A program made the translations under genes and the position numbers. Shown here piece after piece: positions 17,314 to 25,921 of a stretch of DNA of 55,695 bases. This DNA comes from Pseudomonadota bacterium (lineage in GTDB: Bacteria > Myxococcota_A > UBA796 > GCA-2862545). Positions within the stretch are counted from its first letter, which is position 1, and each line of letters opens with the position of its first letter. The notes beneath the pieces were generated by a model. The model was not told the origin of the DNA, made no database searches, and saw only the letters and a list, made by a program, of their open reading frames with translations. The stretch is taken from the NCBI GenBank assembly GCA_947475315.1, contig CANJMY010000014.1:1-55695 (forward strand), written 5' to 3'.

Positions 17314-20010
17314 ATGCGTCCTTTGGCGATGATCGTGGCGGCAGCTTTGTTTCCGGTCAGTGCGTACGCGGGCACGCTGACGGTGGGCGCGGGCCAGCAG
17401 TACCCCGGGCTGCAGGCGGCGGTCACGGCGGCCAACGCAGGCGACACCATCCTGGTGGTGCCGGGCACGCTGGCGGTCGGCGCCGTGGTGAACATCGGCA
17501 AGAGCCTCACCATCCGAGGGTCGGGCGGCACGCCCGTGCTGACGGCCGCAGGCAACGAGATCCTGCGCGTCACGGCAGGCACGGTCACCGTGCAGGGCAT
17601 CAAGTTCATGCCCTCGGGCGGGCGCGCGGTGCGGGTCAGCGGCGGCGTCGTCACGCTCGACACGATCGAGATCACGGGCAACAACAACGCCAACAACACG
17701 CTGGGCGCGGCACTCCAGGTGGACGGGCCCGCCAACCTCACGATCCGGTCGTCGTCGATCCACGACAACACCGCGCGCGGCGGCACCTTCCTGACGCCCA
17801 CCTATGGCGGCTGCCTCTACCTCAACGGCGGCGACGTCACGATCGAGTCGACGACCGTGAGCGGCTGCAAGGGCGAGTATGGCGGCGCGATCGCGCTGGT
17901 CGCGGGCACGCTGACCGTGCAGGGCTCCACGTTCACGTCGAACGTCGCCGGCTCGGGCTACGAGGGCGGCGCCATCTACACGGAGCTCGGGACCACCACC
18001 GAGATCCACGGCAGCGTGTTCCGGAACAATTCGTCGCTGGGCAACGGCGGCGCGCTGGAGCTCGACGGGCAGGCCACGGTCACCGGAAGCACGTTTGAGG
18101 GCAACAAGGCCGAGATCGGATCGCTGCTGGCGACGGGATCGGGCGGCGCGATCTACGCGTACTGCGACGTGAGCTGCCCCTCGATCACGATTCAGGACAA
18201 CGAGTTGCACGGCAACACGGCGACGGGGCAGGGCGGGGCGGCGTACTTCGCGACGCCGGGCGCGGTGCGCTTCGTCCGCAACCTGGTGTGCAGCAACGTG
18301 GCCAGCTCCGAGGGCGGCGGCGTGACGATCAGCGCGCGGGCCCGCAGCTGGCTGCTCCTCGACAACGTGTTCGACAGCAACACCGGCTACGACGGCGCGG
18401 CGATCCAGTGCAACACCGCCACCGACGGTACGGGCGCCGCCGCCAGCGGCGGGAAGATCCTCAACAACGACTTCCTGGCGAACGTTCCGGGCGGCTCTCT
18501 CGCGGCGGTGGCGCTCGGCGGCTGCAGCGCCGCGGTGAAGAACAACCTCTTCGCGCGGAACCAGCAGTACGCGTTCTCCGGCGGCACCGGCGGGTTCGAC
18601 TACAACCTCTGGTTCAACAACGGCGCCGACACGTCGGGCCGCACGCGCGGCGCGCACGATCCGCTCGCGGCCGACCCGCGCCTGACGGGCTGGGTGAACG
18701 ACGGCGACTGCTCGAACGACAGCTTTGACCTGGGCGCAGGCTCGCCCGCGATCAACACCGGCGACCCCGCCATCCTCGACCTGGACGGCAGCCGCTCCGA
18801 CATCGGCGCGACCGGCGGGCCTGACGCGCCGCAGACCACCGACGACGACGGCGACGGCTACACCCAGGGCCGGGACTGTGACGACACCGACCCGCAGATC
18901 CACCCGGGCGTGCCTGAGGTGTGCGACGGCGTCGATCAGGACTGCGATGGCGTGATCGACGGCCCGGCGCCCGCGTCGGCCGCCACCTGGTTCTACGACG
19001 GCGACGGTGACGGGCACGGCCTGGCGAGCAGCCCGATCCAGGCCTGCGATCAGCCGCCTGGCTACGCGTCGGTCGGCGACGACTGCAAGGACAACAGCGC
19101 CGCCGTGTTCCCCGGCAGCCCCGAGTTCTGCGACGGCATCGACAACGACTGCGACGACCTGATCGACGGCGCCGACGTGGGCGATCTGCCCAAGTGGTAC
19201 ACGGATCGCGACGGCGACGGCTACGGCCGCCCGGGCGGTAACCCCACCGAGGGCTGCGAGGCGCCCCCCGGCACCGTCGCCAACGACGACGACTGCGACG
19301 ACGGCAACGCCAACGTGGCGCCGCTCGCGCCCGAGCACTGCGACGGCGTGGACGAGGACTGCGACGGCAAGGTCGACAACCAGCCGTTGTCGGGCATCAC
19401 CTTCTGGAAGGACGAGGACGGCGACGGTTGGGGTGATCCGGAAGGCCGCACGGTCGAGGCCTGCCACCCGTCGAACGGCTTCGTGAACCGAGCCGGCGAC
19501 TGCGACGATCTGGACCGCGACGTCCACCCGCTGGCGGTCGAGCCCTGTGACCCGGGCCGCGATCTGAACTGCGACGGCGCGTTCGGTCAGGACGACAACG
19601 ACAGCGACGGCTTCCCCGCCTGCGAAGACTGCGACGACTACAACAGCGAGGCCTACCCCGGCGCGGGCGACGACTGGTACGACGGGATCATCACCAACTG
19701 CGATCACCTGTCGGATTACGACCGTGACGAGGACGGCGTCGACGCGTTCGAGGGCGGCGGCAAGGACTGCAACGACAAGAACAACGACATCTACCCGGGC
19801 GCCAGCGACATCCCGAACGACGACGTCGATCAGGACTGCGACGGCGAGGACGCGGACGTCAACGTGGTGATCGAGGACACGGACACGTCGGACACCGACT
19901 CCAGCGACGAGCCCGGCAAGCTGGCCTGCCACGGGTGTGACGCGGGCGACGGGCTGACCGTCTGGCCGGCGCTCTTGGCGCTCGCCGCGCTGCGTCGTCG
20001 GCGGCGCTGA
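17314..20010 (+). CDS. Secreted beta-helix protein with MopE-type Asp-rich repeats and C-terminal sorting-like tail
   Basis: A large exported protein of 898 residues. Signal peptide MRPLAMIVAAALFPVSAYA. Residues ~20-500 form a right-handed parallel beta-helix, with many repeats such as GSTFTSNVAG, SSSIHDNTARGG and NNDFLANVPGG. Residues ~510-860 carry about seven units of the MopE/thrombospondin type (DGDGYTQGRDCDDTDPQIHPG, then EVCDGVDQDCDGVID), likely calcium-binding loops. The C-terminus GKLACHGCDAGDG, a hydrophobic stretch and RRRRR resembles a MYXO-CTERM-like sorting signal. ATG 17314 has GAGG six bases upstream; a GTG at 17302 is less likely. Its place is the cell surface or outside; its ligand is unknown. 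Confidence 0.82.
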   Translation: MRPLAMIVAAALFPVSAYAGTLTVGAGQQYPGLQAAVTAANAGDTILVVPGTLAVGAVVNIGKSLTIRGSGGTPVLTAAGNEILRVTAGTVTVQGIKFMPSGGRAVRVSGGVVTLDTIEITGNNNANNTLGAALQVDGPANLTIRSSSIHDNTARGGTFLTPTYGGCLYLNGGDVTIESTTVSGCKGEYGGAIALVAGTLTVQGSTFTSNVAGSGYEGGAIYTELGTTTEIHGSVFRNNSSLGNGGALELDGQATVTGSTFEGNKAEIGSLLATGSGGAIYAYCDVSCPSITIQDNELHGNTATGQGGAAYFATPGAVRFVRNLVCSNVASSEGGGVTISARARSWLLLDNVFDSNTGYDGAAIQCNTATDGTGAAASGGKILNNDFLANVPGGSLAAVALGGCSAAVKNNLFARNQQYAFSGGTGGFDYNLWFNNGADTSGRTRGAHDPLAADPRLTGWVNDGDCSNDSFDLGAGSPAINTGDPAILDLDGSRSDIGATGGPDAPQTTDDDGDGYTQGRDCDDTDPQIHPGVPEVCDGVDQDCDGVIDGPAPASAATWFYDGDGDGHGLASSPIQACDQPPGYASVGDDCKDNSAAVFPGSPEFCDGIDNDCDDLIDGADVGDLPKWYTDRDGDGYGRPGGNPTEGCEAPPGTVANDDDCDDGNANVAPLAPEHCDGVDEDCDGKVDNQPLSGITFWKDEDGDGWGDPEGRTVEACHPSNGFVNRAGDCDDLDRDVHPLAVEPCDPGRDLNCDGAFGQDDNDSDGFPACEDCDDYNSEAYPGAGDDWYDGIITNCDHLSDYDRDEDGVDAFEGGGKDCNDKNNDIYPGASDIPNDDVDQDCDGEDADVNVVIEDTDTSDTDSSDEPGKLACHGCDAGDGLTVWPALLALAALRRRRR

Positions 20011-20094
20011 CCGGCGCTCCGGTCGGCGCGCCGCGGTCTGCGTCGCTTGTGGCCGGTCGACCGGTGCGTCGAACGACGTGAGCCGGGCCCCGCG

Positions 20095-20982
20095 CTAGCG
20101 CCCGCTCGCGTACGCTCCGCCCGGCTCTAGCGTGAACCCGTCGGGGCCGTGCTTGTAGCGTTCGATCGACAGCAGCTTCGGGCCGTCGAGCACGTAGACG
20201 TTGAAGCTCGCGGAGCGACGGCGCGCGGGCATGTCCGCGTAGCCGCCGCTGCCCGGATTGCAGATGGGCACGGTCACGTCGCCGAGCGTCAGCGGCACGG
20301 TGAAGCCGTGGTGGATGTGCCCGTGCACGATCAGGTCGGGCTTACGGGGCGCGGCCGTGAGCACGGCGATCAGCGCGCGCGCGTTGAGCAGCCCGTGGCT
20401 CAGGCCGTCATAGATGCGGCCGTCTCGGTCGAGGATCGGGTAGTGCAGCCCGAGCACCACGAACGCGTCATCGGGCGCCACTGCGAGCGCGTCTGGGAGG
20501 GCGGCGAGCTGGGCCTCGGGCACGCGACCGGACGCGAGCGCATGGGGCCGGGTGGGATCGAGGCCCACGACGTACAGGCCGGGGCGGGCAAACCGCGCGA
20601 GGCCGCCGTCGCCGAGGTGCATCCAGGGCGCGAACAGCGTCTCGATCCGCCGCGCGCGGGAGGCGCCGTAGGTGTAGACGTCGTGGTTGCCGGACTGCAC
20701 GAGGGTGGGGATTTGCTCGAGCAGCGGGGCGAGGGTCGCGCGCGCGGCGGCGAACTCGGACGGGAGCGCCTCGGCGGTGAGGTCGCCGGTGATGACGACC
20801 GCGTCGGGCTTGGCGGCGAGCATGGCGTCGACGAGCTGCGCCTGCACCTGGCGGTTGAAGTGGGTGACGCGCCCGCGCACGTAGAGGTTCGCGCCGCCGA
20901 GGATCCGCTTGGGGCTGAGTTGACCGAAGGTGGGCCGCTCGTAGAAGTGGATGTCGGTCGCGTGGACCAGGCGCAGCGTCAC
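20095..20982 (-). CDS. Calcineurin-like metallophosphoesterase
   Basis: A 295-residue phosphoesterase with the five metal motifs in order: ATDIHF near the N-terminus, VVITGDLT, QSGNHDVYTYG, LGLHYPI and VHGHIHHG. Compared with UDP-diacylglucosamine hydrolases or CpdA, it has a lariat between the second and third motifs and a C-terminal FNVYVLDGPKLLSIERYKHG strand pair; the substrate is not evident. The GTG start overlaps the stop of the preceding small membrane-anchored protein gene (GTGA). It is the last gene of a minus-strand run that begins with minC, so it is probably co-transcribed with the Min genes. Confidence 0.88.
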   Translation of the reverse strand: MTLRLVHATDIHFYERPTFGQLSPKRILGGANLYVRGRVTHFNRQVQAQLVDAMLAAKPDAVVITGDLTAEALPSEFAAARATLAPLLEQIPTLVQSGNHDVYTYGASRARRIETLFAPWMHLGDGGLARFARPGLYVVGLDPTRPHALASGRVPEAQLAALPDALAVAPDDAFVVLGLHYPILDRDGRIYDGLSHGLLNARALIAVLTAAPRKPDLIVHGHIHHGFTVPLTLGDVTVPICNPGSGGYADMPARRRSASFNVYVLDGPKLLSIERYKHGPDGFTLEPGGAYASGR

Positions 20983-21350
20983 TTGCGCCACCCGCGGATC
21001 AGCGCACCGACCGCACCGAGCAGCGCCAGCACCAAGGGCACGATCGCCGATGGCGACGGGTAGGGCGTGGCGATGTCGAAGCGGAGCACGTCGCGATCGC
21101 CAACCCGCAGCTCGGCGACGCCGCCTTGATCGGGCTTCCAGCGCACGCGGCCGAGCGAGTCGGTGATGCCGATGCCCACCTCGCGCTCGTCGGGCGAGCC
21201 GGGGTGGTGGATCACGGTGAGCGTCTGCCCGGGCATGGAGGCCTGATCGTCGTCGACGACGGAGACGATCACCTCGTCTCCGACGGACGCGTGCACTGAG
21301 AGCGTCGCGTGCTGGACCGCGAGCGCGGAGCTGAGCCACAGCGCGATCAT
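20979..21350 (-). CDS. Small periplasmic beta-domain protein with C-terminal membrane anchor
   Basis: A 123-residue protein not recognised as a named family. It has a short N-terminal signal sequence (MIALWLSSALAVQ). A beta-rich domain of ~75 residues follows, with the pattern GITDSLGRVRWKP and GGVAELRVGD seen in carboxypeptidase-regulatory/Ig-like domains. A C-terminal transmembrane helix ends in basic residues (GALIRGWRK). This architecture recalls NikL-type accessory proteins of metal transporters, but no transporter genes are near. Start and stop both overlap neighbours by four bases. It may pair with the polytopic protein encoded just upstream. Confidence 0.7.
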   Translation of the reverse strand: MIALWLSSALAVQHATLSVHASVGDEVIVSVVDDDQASMPGQTLTVIHHPGSPDEREVGIGITDSLGRVRWKPDQGGVAELRVGDRDVLRFDIATPYPSPSAIVPLVLALLGAVGALIRGWRK

Positions 21351-22447
21351 GCGGCCACCTTCACGGCGACGGCGCGCATGCCGCCGATCCAGACCAGCGC
21401 CACGAGCGCGGCGGCGGCACACAGGGCGGCGCCGACGTCATCGGGCGTGGGGGGCCAGCCAAGCGCGAGCGCGGCGAGCGCGAGCACGGACCCCAGCGCG
21501 GCGAGCGCGCGGCCGCTGCCCTCCAGGCGGCGTGCGTCGTCGGCCAGCGCCGCGGCGAGGGCGAGCGGGAGCGCCTGCTGCCAGATCGATGCGCGCGCGT
21601 CCGGCCCGGCCCACGCCAACGCCGCGGCCCAGGTGATCGCCTCGGCGAACGTGGTGCGGCGCGCCGAGGCGGGCGCCAGCAGGTGCAGCAAGGACAGCGC
21701 GGTGAGGCAAGCGAGCATGGCAGGGCCGACACCTTCGCGCAGCAGCGTCTGCACCGGCACCGACCCGGGCGTCACCCACGACTCGTGGGCCAGCGCGAGC
21801 ACGCCGCCGAGCGCCAACGTGAGCAAGACCGACCAGCCCGCGGCCCCCCAGGTGTGACCGGCGCGCGCGCGGGACGACTTGGACCACAGCTCGGTGCCCG
21901 CGCCCGCGCCGACCAGCCCGATCACGATCGCGGCCGGGAGCCACGCGGTGGCGGCGCCCCAGCCGGGGTTGAGCGCGGTCCACGGCGCGCGCGGCGTGGG
22001 CACGATCGCAGCCGACACCGCAAGCCCCATCGAGCCGGAGATCCAGGCGACGGCGAGCAGGCCGGCGGCGCTGCCGCCAAACGACGGCGCGCGGGTGGAG
22101 CTGATCAGCCACGCCAGCAAGATCACGCCCGCGACCCACGGGTTGAACCCAACGATTGGGTGCCCTAGATCGGCCAGCGCGCCCGCCAGCACCGCGCCGA
22201 CGCCGGCGGGGACGACGGTCGTGGTCCACGCAGCGCGCACCGGGCTGGCCGAGAGCTTGGCGCGGCGACGGTCGGCCAGCGGCGCGCCGACGCCGAGGGC
22301 CACGCTCGCCACGACCAGCGCGACGGCGGAGCCGCCGCTCAACAGCACGTCGGGCAGGAGCGCTCGCCCGACCAGCCAGGTCAGGGCGAGGCACGCGCAC
22401 AGCTCAGCGTGGCGCAGGGAGAACGCAGTCAGGCGCGTGCGAAACAT
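21347..22447 (-). CDS. Polytopic membrane protein of unknown function
   Basis: A 366-residue, Ala/Leu/Gly-rich integral membrane protein with roughly ten predicted helices and only short loops. A few polar residues stand out: HPIVGFNPW near residue 95, a WLISSTRAP loop, and a Ser/Arg-rich loop (WSKSSRARAGHTW). No family motif was recognised. It starts 18 bases after the minE stop and its own stop overlaps the next start (ATGA), so it is very likely in the Min operon. A role in envelope or septum biology is inferred only from position. Confidence 0.7.
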   Translation of the reverse strand: MFRTRLTAFSLRHAELCACLALTWLVGRALLPDVLLSGGSAVALVVASVALGVGAPLADRRRAKLSASPVRAAWTTTVVPAGVGAVLAGALADLGHPIVGFNPWVAGVILLAWLISSTRAPSFGGSAAGLLAVAWISGSMGLAVSAAIVPTPRAPWTALNPGWGAATAWLPAAIVIGLVGAGAGTELWSKSSRARAGHTWGAAGWSVLLTLALGGVLALAHESWVTPGSVPVQTLLREGVGPAMLACLTALSLLHLLAPASARRTTFAEAITWAAALAWAGPDARASIWQQALPLALAAALADDARRLEGSGRALAALGSVLALAALALGWPPTPDDVGAALCAAAALVALVWIGGMRAVAVKVAA

Positions 22448-22465
22448 GCAGCGCGCCTACCCGCG

Positions 22466-22735
22466 CTAGGCCCGTGCGGCCACACGGCGGACAGGAAGGT
22501 TCGACACCAGGGCGACGCCGCGGTGGTCGTCCTTGTGGAGGCGAAAGGTGACGGCGTCCTCGTCGATGGTGACGTAGCGCGCGACGACCTCCAGGATCTC
22601 GGCCTTCATCATCTCCATCTTGGCAGGCGGAAGGTCGATCTCGTCGTGCACGAGGAGGACCTTGAGGCGCTGCTTGGCGTCGTTGCCGCTCTTGCCAGCC
22701 GGACGGCCGAGGAGTCGGCGGATCAGGTCGTTCAT
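22466..22735 (-). CDS. minE: Cell division topological specificity factor MinE
   Basis: Stimulates MinD ATPase and restricts the MinC/MinD inhibitor away from mid-cell. The 89-residue protein has the N-terminal membrane-targeting stretch MNDLIRRLLGR, the MinD-interacting segment AKQRLKVLLVHDEIDLPP, and the C-terminal dimerisation half KAEILEVVARYVTID. Its length is normal. Its start overlaps the minD stop by four bases (ATGA). The presence of MinE means that Min positioning here is likely oscillatory or gradient-forming, unlike DivIVA-based systems. Confidence 0.95.
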   Translation of the reverse strand: MNDLIRRLLGRPAGKSGNDAKQRLKVLLVHDEIDLPPAKMEMMKAEILEVVARYVTIDEDAVTFRLHKDDHRGVALVSNLPVRRVAARA

Positions 22736-23547
22736 CCGATCACCTCCTGAGCGCCCTTGATGCCCATCCAGCGCTTGAAGACGTTCCAGAAGGTCGCGTT
22801 GTCGGTGAAGTCCGGGATGGCGATCTGCTCGCCCATCAGGCGGCGCGCGATGCGGCGGTAGGCGGCGCCCACGGCGGACTCGTCGTCAAACGCCACGGGC
22901 ATGCCGCGGTTGGTCGACGTGATGATGTCCTCATGGTCGGGGATCAGACCGATCAGCGGGATGGCGAGGATCTCCAGGATGTCGTCCTTGCTCATCATGT
23001 CGCCGCGGTGGACCATGCCGGGACGGTAGCGGTTGAGGATGAGCTCGGGCTCGGGCAGCTCGTGCGCCTCGATCAGGCCGACGATGCGGTCGGCGTCGCG
23101 GATCGCGCTGACCTCGGGCGTCGTGACCACGATCGCGCGGTCCGCACCCGCGATCGAGTTCTTGAAGCCCTGCTCGATGCCCGCGGGGCAGTCGATGATC
23201 ACCCAGTCGAAGTCCCTCTTCATATCCTCGACGAGCCGCTTCATGTCGTCGGGGGTGACGGCGTTCTTGTCGCGCGTCTGGGCCGCGGGCAGGAGCGACA
23301 GGTTGGGGAGGCGCTTGTCCTTGATGAGCGCCTGCTTGAGCCGGCACTCGCCCTCGATCACGTTGACAAGATCGTAGACGATGCGGTTCTCGAGGCCCAG
23401 CACCACGTCGAGGTTGCGCAGGCCGATGTCCGCGTCCACGCAGACCACCTTCTGGCCCATGCGGGCGAGGGCGACGGCCAGATTGGCCGACGTGGTGGTC
23501 TTTCCGACGCCACCTTTTCCAGACGTGACGACGATGCACTGGGACAT
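22732..23547 (-). CDS. minD: Septum site-determining ATPase MinD
   Basis: A ParA/MinD-family ATPase that binds the membrane with ATP and recruits MinC. The deviant Walker A GKGGVGKTTTSANL is at residues ~10-23, followed by VCVDADIGLRNLD, VIIDCPAGIEQG and VTTPEVSAIRDADR. The C-terminal amphipathic membrane-targeting helix is visible (FWNVFKRWMGIKG). Length 271 is typical. AGGAG lies five bases before the ATG. It is 29 bases downstream of minC and overlaps minE, so order and spacing are those of a classical minCDE operon. Confidence 0.97.
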   Translation of the reverse strand: MSQCIVVTSGKGGVGKTTTSANLAVALARMGQKVVCVDADIGLRNLDVVLGLENRIVYDLVNVIEGECRLKQALIKDKRLPNLSLLPAAQTRDKNAVTPDDMKRLVEDMKRDFDWVIIDCPAGIEQGFKNSIAGADRAIVVTTPEVSAIRDADRIVGLIEAHELPEPELILNRYRPGMVHRGDMMSKDDILEILAIPLIGLIPDHEDIITSTNRGMPVAFDDESAVGAAYRRIARRLMGEQIAIPDFTDNATFWNVFKRWMGIKGAQEVIG

Positions 23548-23576
23548 GCGGACTCCTGCGAAGCGGACGGGAGGGA

Positions 23577-24617
23577 TCAGCGGCGCGCCGCGCGTGCGGC
23601 GACGCGACCGGCGTAGGGTTCGATGATGATCTGGCCGTCCACCACGGTGGCGATGTCCGGCACGAAGGTGTCGCGCGCGTGCGCCGGGGCGATGGCGATG
23701 TGCCGGGCGATGCGCAGCTGCGCCGACGCCAGGTCAAAGGCCATGATGAAGGCGGACTCTTCGCCATGGGCGCCCGCGTGGACCTGGCCGCGAAGCTTGC
23801 CGAAGACGATCACGCTGCCGCCCGCGCGCACCTGCGCGCCGGCGTTGACGTCGCCGAACACGTAGACGTCGCCGTCGTAGCGGATGGCGGTGCCGGACCG
23901 CAACGTGCGGCGCAGCGTCAGCACGCGGCGCCCGCCCATCTCGTCGACGTCCGGATCGAGATCGCGCGGCATCTCGGGCAGCGGGATGGCCCGGCGGCGG
24001 GCGTCCGGCGGATCGAATGCCTCCGGGATGGGCTCCTCGGCGGTGGTCTCATCGTCCGCGTCGATCTCCACGTCGACCGCGTCGTCGGCCGCCGGATCCG
24101 GCGCGTCCGTCGGATCCACCTCGAACGTGGTCGCAACCGCGCCCGCGACGCGCGGCGCGGCGGGCGCGTCCTGGGGATCCGTCGCCGCGGCCAGCGCGCT
24201 CAACAGGTCCGACATGCCTGGCATCGCAGCCGCGGCGGCCGCTTCCGCGTCCCCAGGCACGGCCTCCTGACCCGGCGCCTTGTTCTCGGCGCGCACGAAG
24301 AGCTTGAGCTTCAGCTCGCGCTCGGCGAAGCGGCGGACCGAGAGGTCCTTCACGTACAGTCCCGTGATCTCCACCTGGAACTCGTCGCGCAGCATGTGCA
24401 GCAGCCGACGGAGATCGAACAGCGCGATCTCACGATCACCCAAGTGGATCCGCGCGGCGCGCCCCCCCAGATCCGGCAGCACGTCCGCGATCCGCTCGCG
24501 CACGTAGTCCTTCATCCCGGCGAGAGCGATCTCGTCGGGAACCACGAGGACGGGCACGCCGTCGTCGTAATGGACACGCAGGTGCAACCGCGGAAAGGCC
24601 GCTTCAGGGGAGGACAT
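23577..24617 (-). CDS. minC: Septum site-determining protein MinC with long acidic linker
   Basis: Inhibitor of FtsZ assembly. The C-terminal domain (~240-346) is the MinC beta-helix: YDGDVYVFGDVNAGAQVRAGG, VIVFGKLRGQVHAG, FDLASAQLRIA. The N-terminal ~110 residues form the FtsZ-interacting domain with LHLRVHYDDGV. Between them is a linker of ~120 residues that is Ala/Pro/Asp/Glu-rich (ATTFEVDPTDAPDPAADDA and following). At 346 residues it is well above the usual ~230, nearly all of it from this acidic linker. The start MSSPEAAFPRLHL was chosen by domain alignment. Confidence 0.9.
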   Translation of the reverse strand: MSSPEAAFPRLHLRVHYDDGVPVLVVPDEIALAGMKDYVRERIADVLPDLGGRAARIHLGDREIALFDLRRLLHMLRDEFQVEITGLYVKDLSVRRFAERELKLKLFVRAENKAPGQEAVPGDAEAAAAAAMPGMSDLLSALAAATDPQDAPAAPRVAGAVATTFEVDPTDAPDPAADDAVDVEIDADDETTAEEPIPEAFDPPDARRRAIPLPEMPRDLDPDVDEMGGRRVLTLRRTLRSGTAIRYDGDVYVFGDVNAGAQVRAGGSVIVFGKLRGQVHAGAHGEESAFIMAFDLASAQLRIARHIAIAPAHARDTFVPDIATVVDGQIIIEPYAGRVAARAARR

Positions 24618-24913
24618 GGCTTGGAGCCGTGCGCGGGGGGGGCGCGGGTTCGGCGGGGGTGCCGAAGGAGGGGCGGGCGCCTCGGGGGAGGAGGCGCGCG
24701 GGGTTGGATCGAGAGTACCACGACGCAACGGATGGCGGCAAGGAGGGGCGGTGGATCCGGCGAGTTCGTGGGAGAGTCGCGGTCGAAAGGTCACCGTAGG
24801 GAAGCGCGACCCCCTCGGACTTCCCCGCGCCCCGCCCGTGTTCCAACAACGCGTGACGCACCCGCGCTGGGCGCGCCCTTCGCGCCGTGCGACGAGGCGC
24901 GGATGGAGGTCGG
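24618..24913. other. Intergenic stretch between divergent minC and an envelope-protein gene
   Basis: About 300 bases without a convincing gene. It should hold the promoters of the min operon (minus) and of the following plus-strand gene. I see no clear -35/-10 pair, repeat or terminator. The open frames crossing it have Arg/Pro-rich, shadow-like translations. Confidence 0.5.
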
Positions 24914-25597
24914 GTGATCGTCTTGTGGCTGGTGGCCGCGATGGCAGGGGAGCCCGAGTCGACGGATCCGTCAGACGTCGAGGCGCCGGCGGATGCGCAG
25001 TCGCTGCCGTCGATGTTCGAGGACGCGGCGGAGCAGAGCGTCGCTGGGGGGCCGCCGCCGATCGCGCCCGAGCCAGCGCCCAAGAAGGAGTCTTGGTTCA
25101 AGCGGATGCACTACGAGGTCGGCTTCTCCGCGCAAGAAGGCGTGGGCACCGACAGCACCGGGCTGTTCCCGAACCTGGTGGTGGAGCCCGCGGCCTTCGA
25201 GTGGCGCTCCTTCCTGACGGACAAGGTGGCCTTCCACACGACGCTCAACCTCTTCCGGATGGTGGAGCCGGCGATCGCGCTCAAGGACGGGCGCATTGAT
25301 TACGACTGCCACCTGGGGGGCCACATCCCGGTCGCGGACGGGCTCAAGGTGGTCGTCGCGCCGGGCGCCGCCATCGCGTACTCGTTCACCAAGTCCAAGT
25401 ACCAGCGCATCGTCGGCGACGCGCGGATCGGCGTGGACATGACGCACGGCCTGTGGACCACGGGGCTCTACCTTCGACCCTACGCGGGCTGGTACCGCGA
25501 GATGGGGGTGGAGCACGGGCACGTCGTGGGCGGTGTCGTGATCGATCTGGTCGGCGTCGTGCGTCTGCCGAAGAAGAGCGAGCGCGCCGCGCGGTGA
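24914..25597 (+). CDS. Exported envelope protein, probable small beta-barrel
   Basis: Not a recognised family. The 227-residue product has a short signal peptide (MIVLWLVAAMAG) and a Pro/Ala/Glu-rich disordered segment to about residue 60. It then has alternating hydrophobic strands with aromatic ends such as FEWRSFLTDKVAFHTTLNLF, KVVVAPGAAIAYSFT and LYLRPYAGWYREMG, in the style of outer-membrane beta-barrels, and a basic C-terminus. GTG is chosen because GGAGG lies four bases before it. It is followed by convergent glutaredoxin and lipoprotein genes. Function unknown. Confidence 0.65.
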   Translation: MIVLWLVAAMAGEPESTDPSDVEAPADAQSLPSMFEDAAEQSVAGGPPPIAPEPAPKKESWFKRMHYEVGFSAQEGVGTDSTGLFPNLVVEPAAFEWRSFLTDKVAFHTTLNLFRMVEPAIALKDGRIDYDCHLGGHIPVADGLKVVVAPGAAIAYSFTKSKYQRIVGDARIGVDMTHGLWTTGLYLRPYAGWYREMGVEHGHVVGGVVIDLVGVVRLPKKSERAAR

Positions 25598-25607
25598 GCG
25601 CTAGGCC

Positions 25608-25865
25608 CTAGCCCTGCAGCAGCGGGTCGAGCTGGCCCTGTGCGTCGAGCGCGCGCATGTCGGTGTAGCCGCCGATCGACTTCTCTCCGACGAAGATCTG
25701 CGGCACCGTGTGCTGGCCGCTGGCCTCCACCAACCACGACCGCTTGGCCGGGTCGTAGGCGACGTCGATCTCTTCGTACTCGACGTGCTTCACGGTCGTG
25801 AGGAAGCGCTTAGCGGCGACGCAGTAGCCGCACGCGGGCGTCGTGTAGATGCGCACCTTGGCCAT
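25608..25865 (-). CDS. Glutaredoxin
   Basis: A cytoplasmic dithiol glutaredoxin of 85 residues, reducing disulfides or mixed glutathione disulfides. The active site is CGYC (Cys12, Cys15), with the cis-proline segment HTVPQIFVGEKSIGGYTDM, as in GrxC-type proteins. The start MAKVRIYTTPACGYC was chosen because the fold begins with this strand; an in-frame start 27 bases upstream adds only a few residues. A lipoprotein gene precedes it on the same strand with a 56-base gap. Confidence 0.93.
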   Translation of the reverse strand: MAKVRIYTTPACGYCVAAKRFLTTVKHVEYEEIDVAYDPAKRSWLVEASGQHTVPQIFVGEKSIGGYTDMRALDAQGQLDPLLQG

Positions 25866-25921
25866 TTGGACTCCTGGGCCGCATCTAGCCACGCCCGGGC
25901 CACGCGTCCTGGGGGCCAGAC

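Noticed and set aside
16603-19932. A 1,109-codon minus frame
   Set aside because: Only the last ~190 codons (the DnaQ-like exonuclease) are coding; the rest is antisense to the beta-helix gene.
20979-21350. NikL/CbiL-type nickel transport accessory protein
   Set aside because: Architecture is similar, but no NikM/CbiM, Q or O genes are adjacent.
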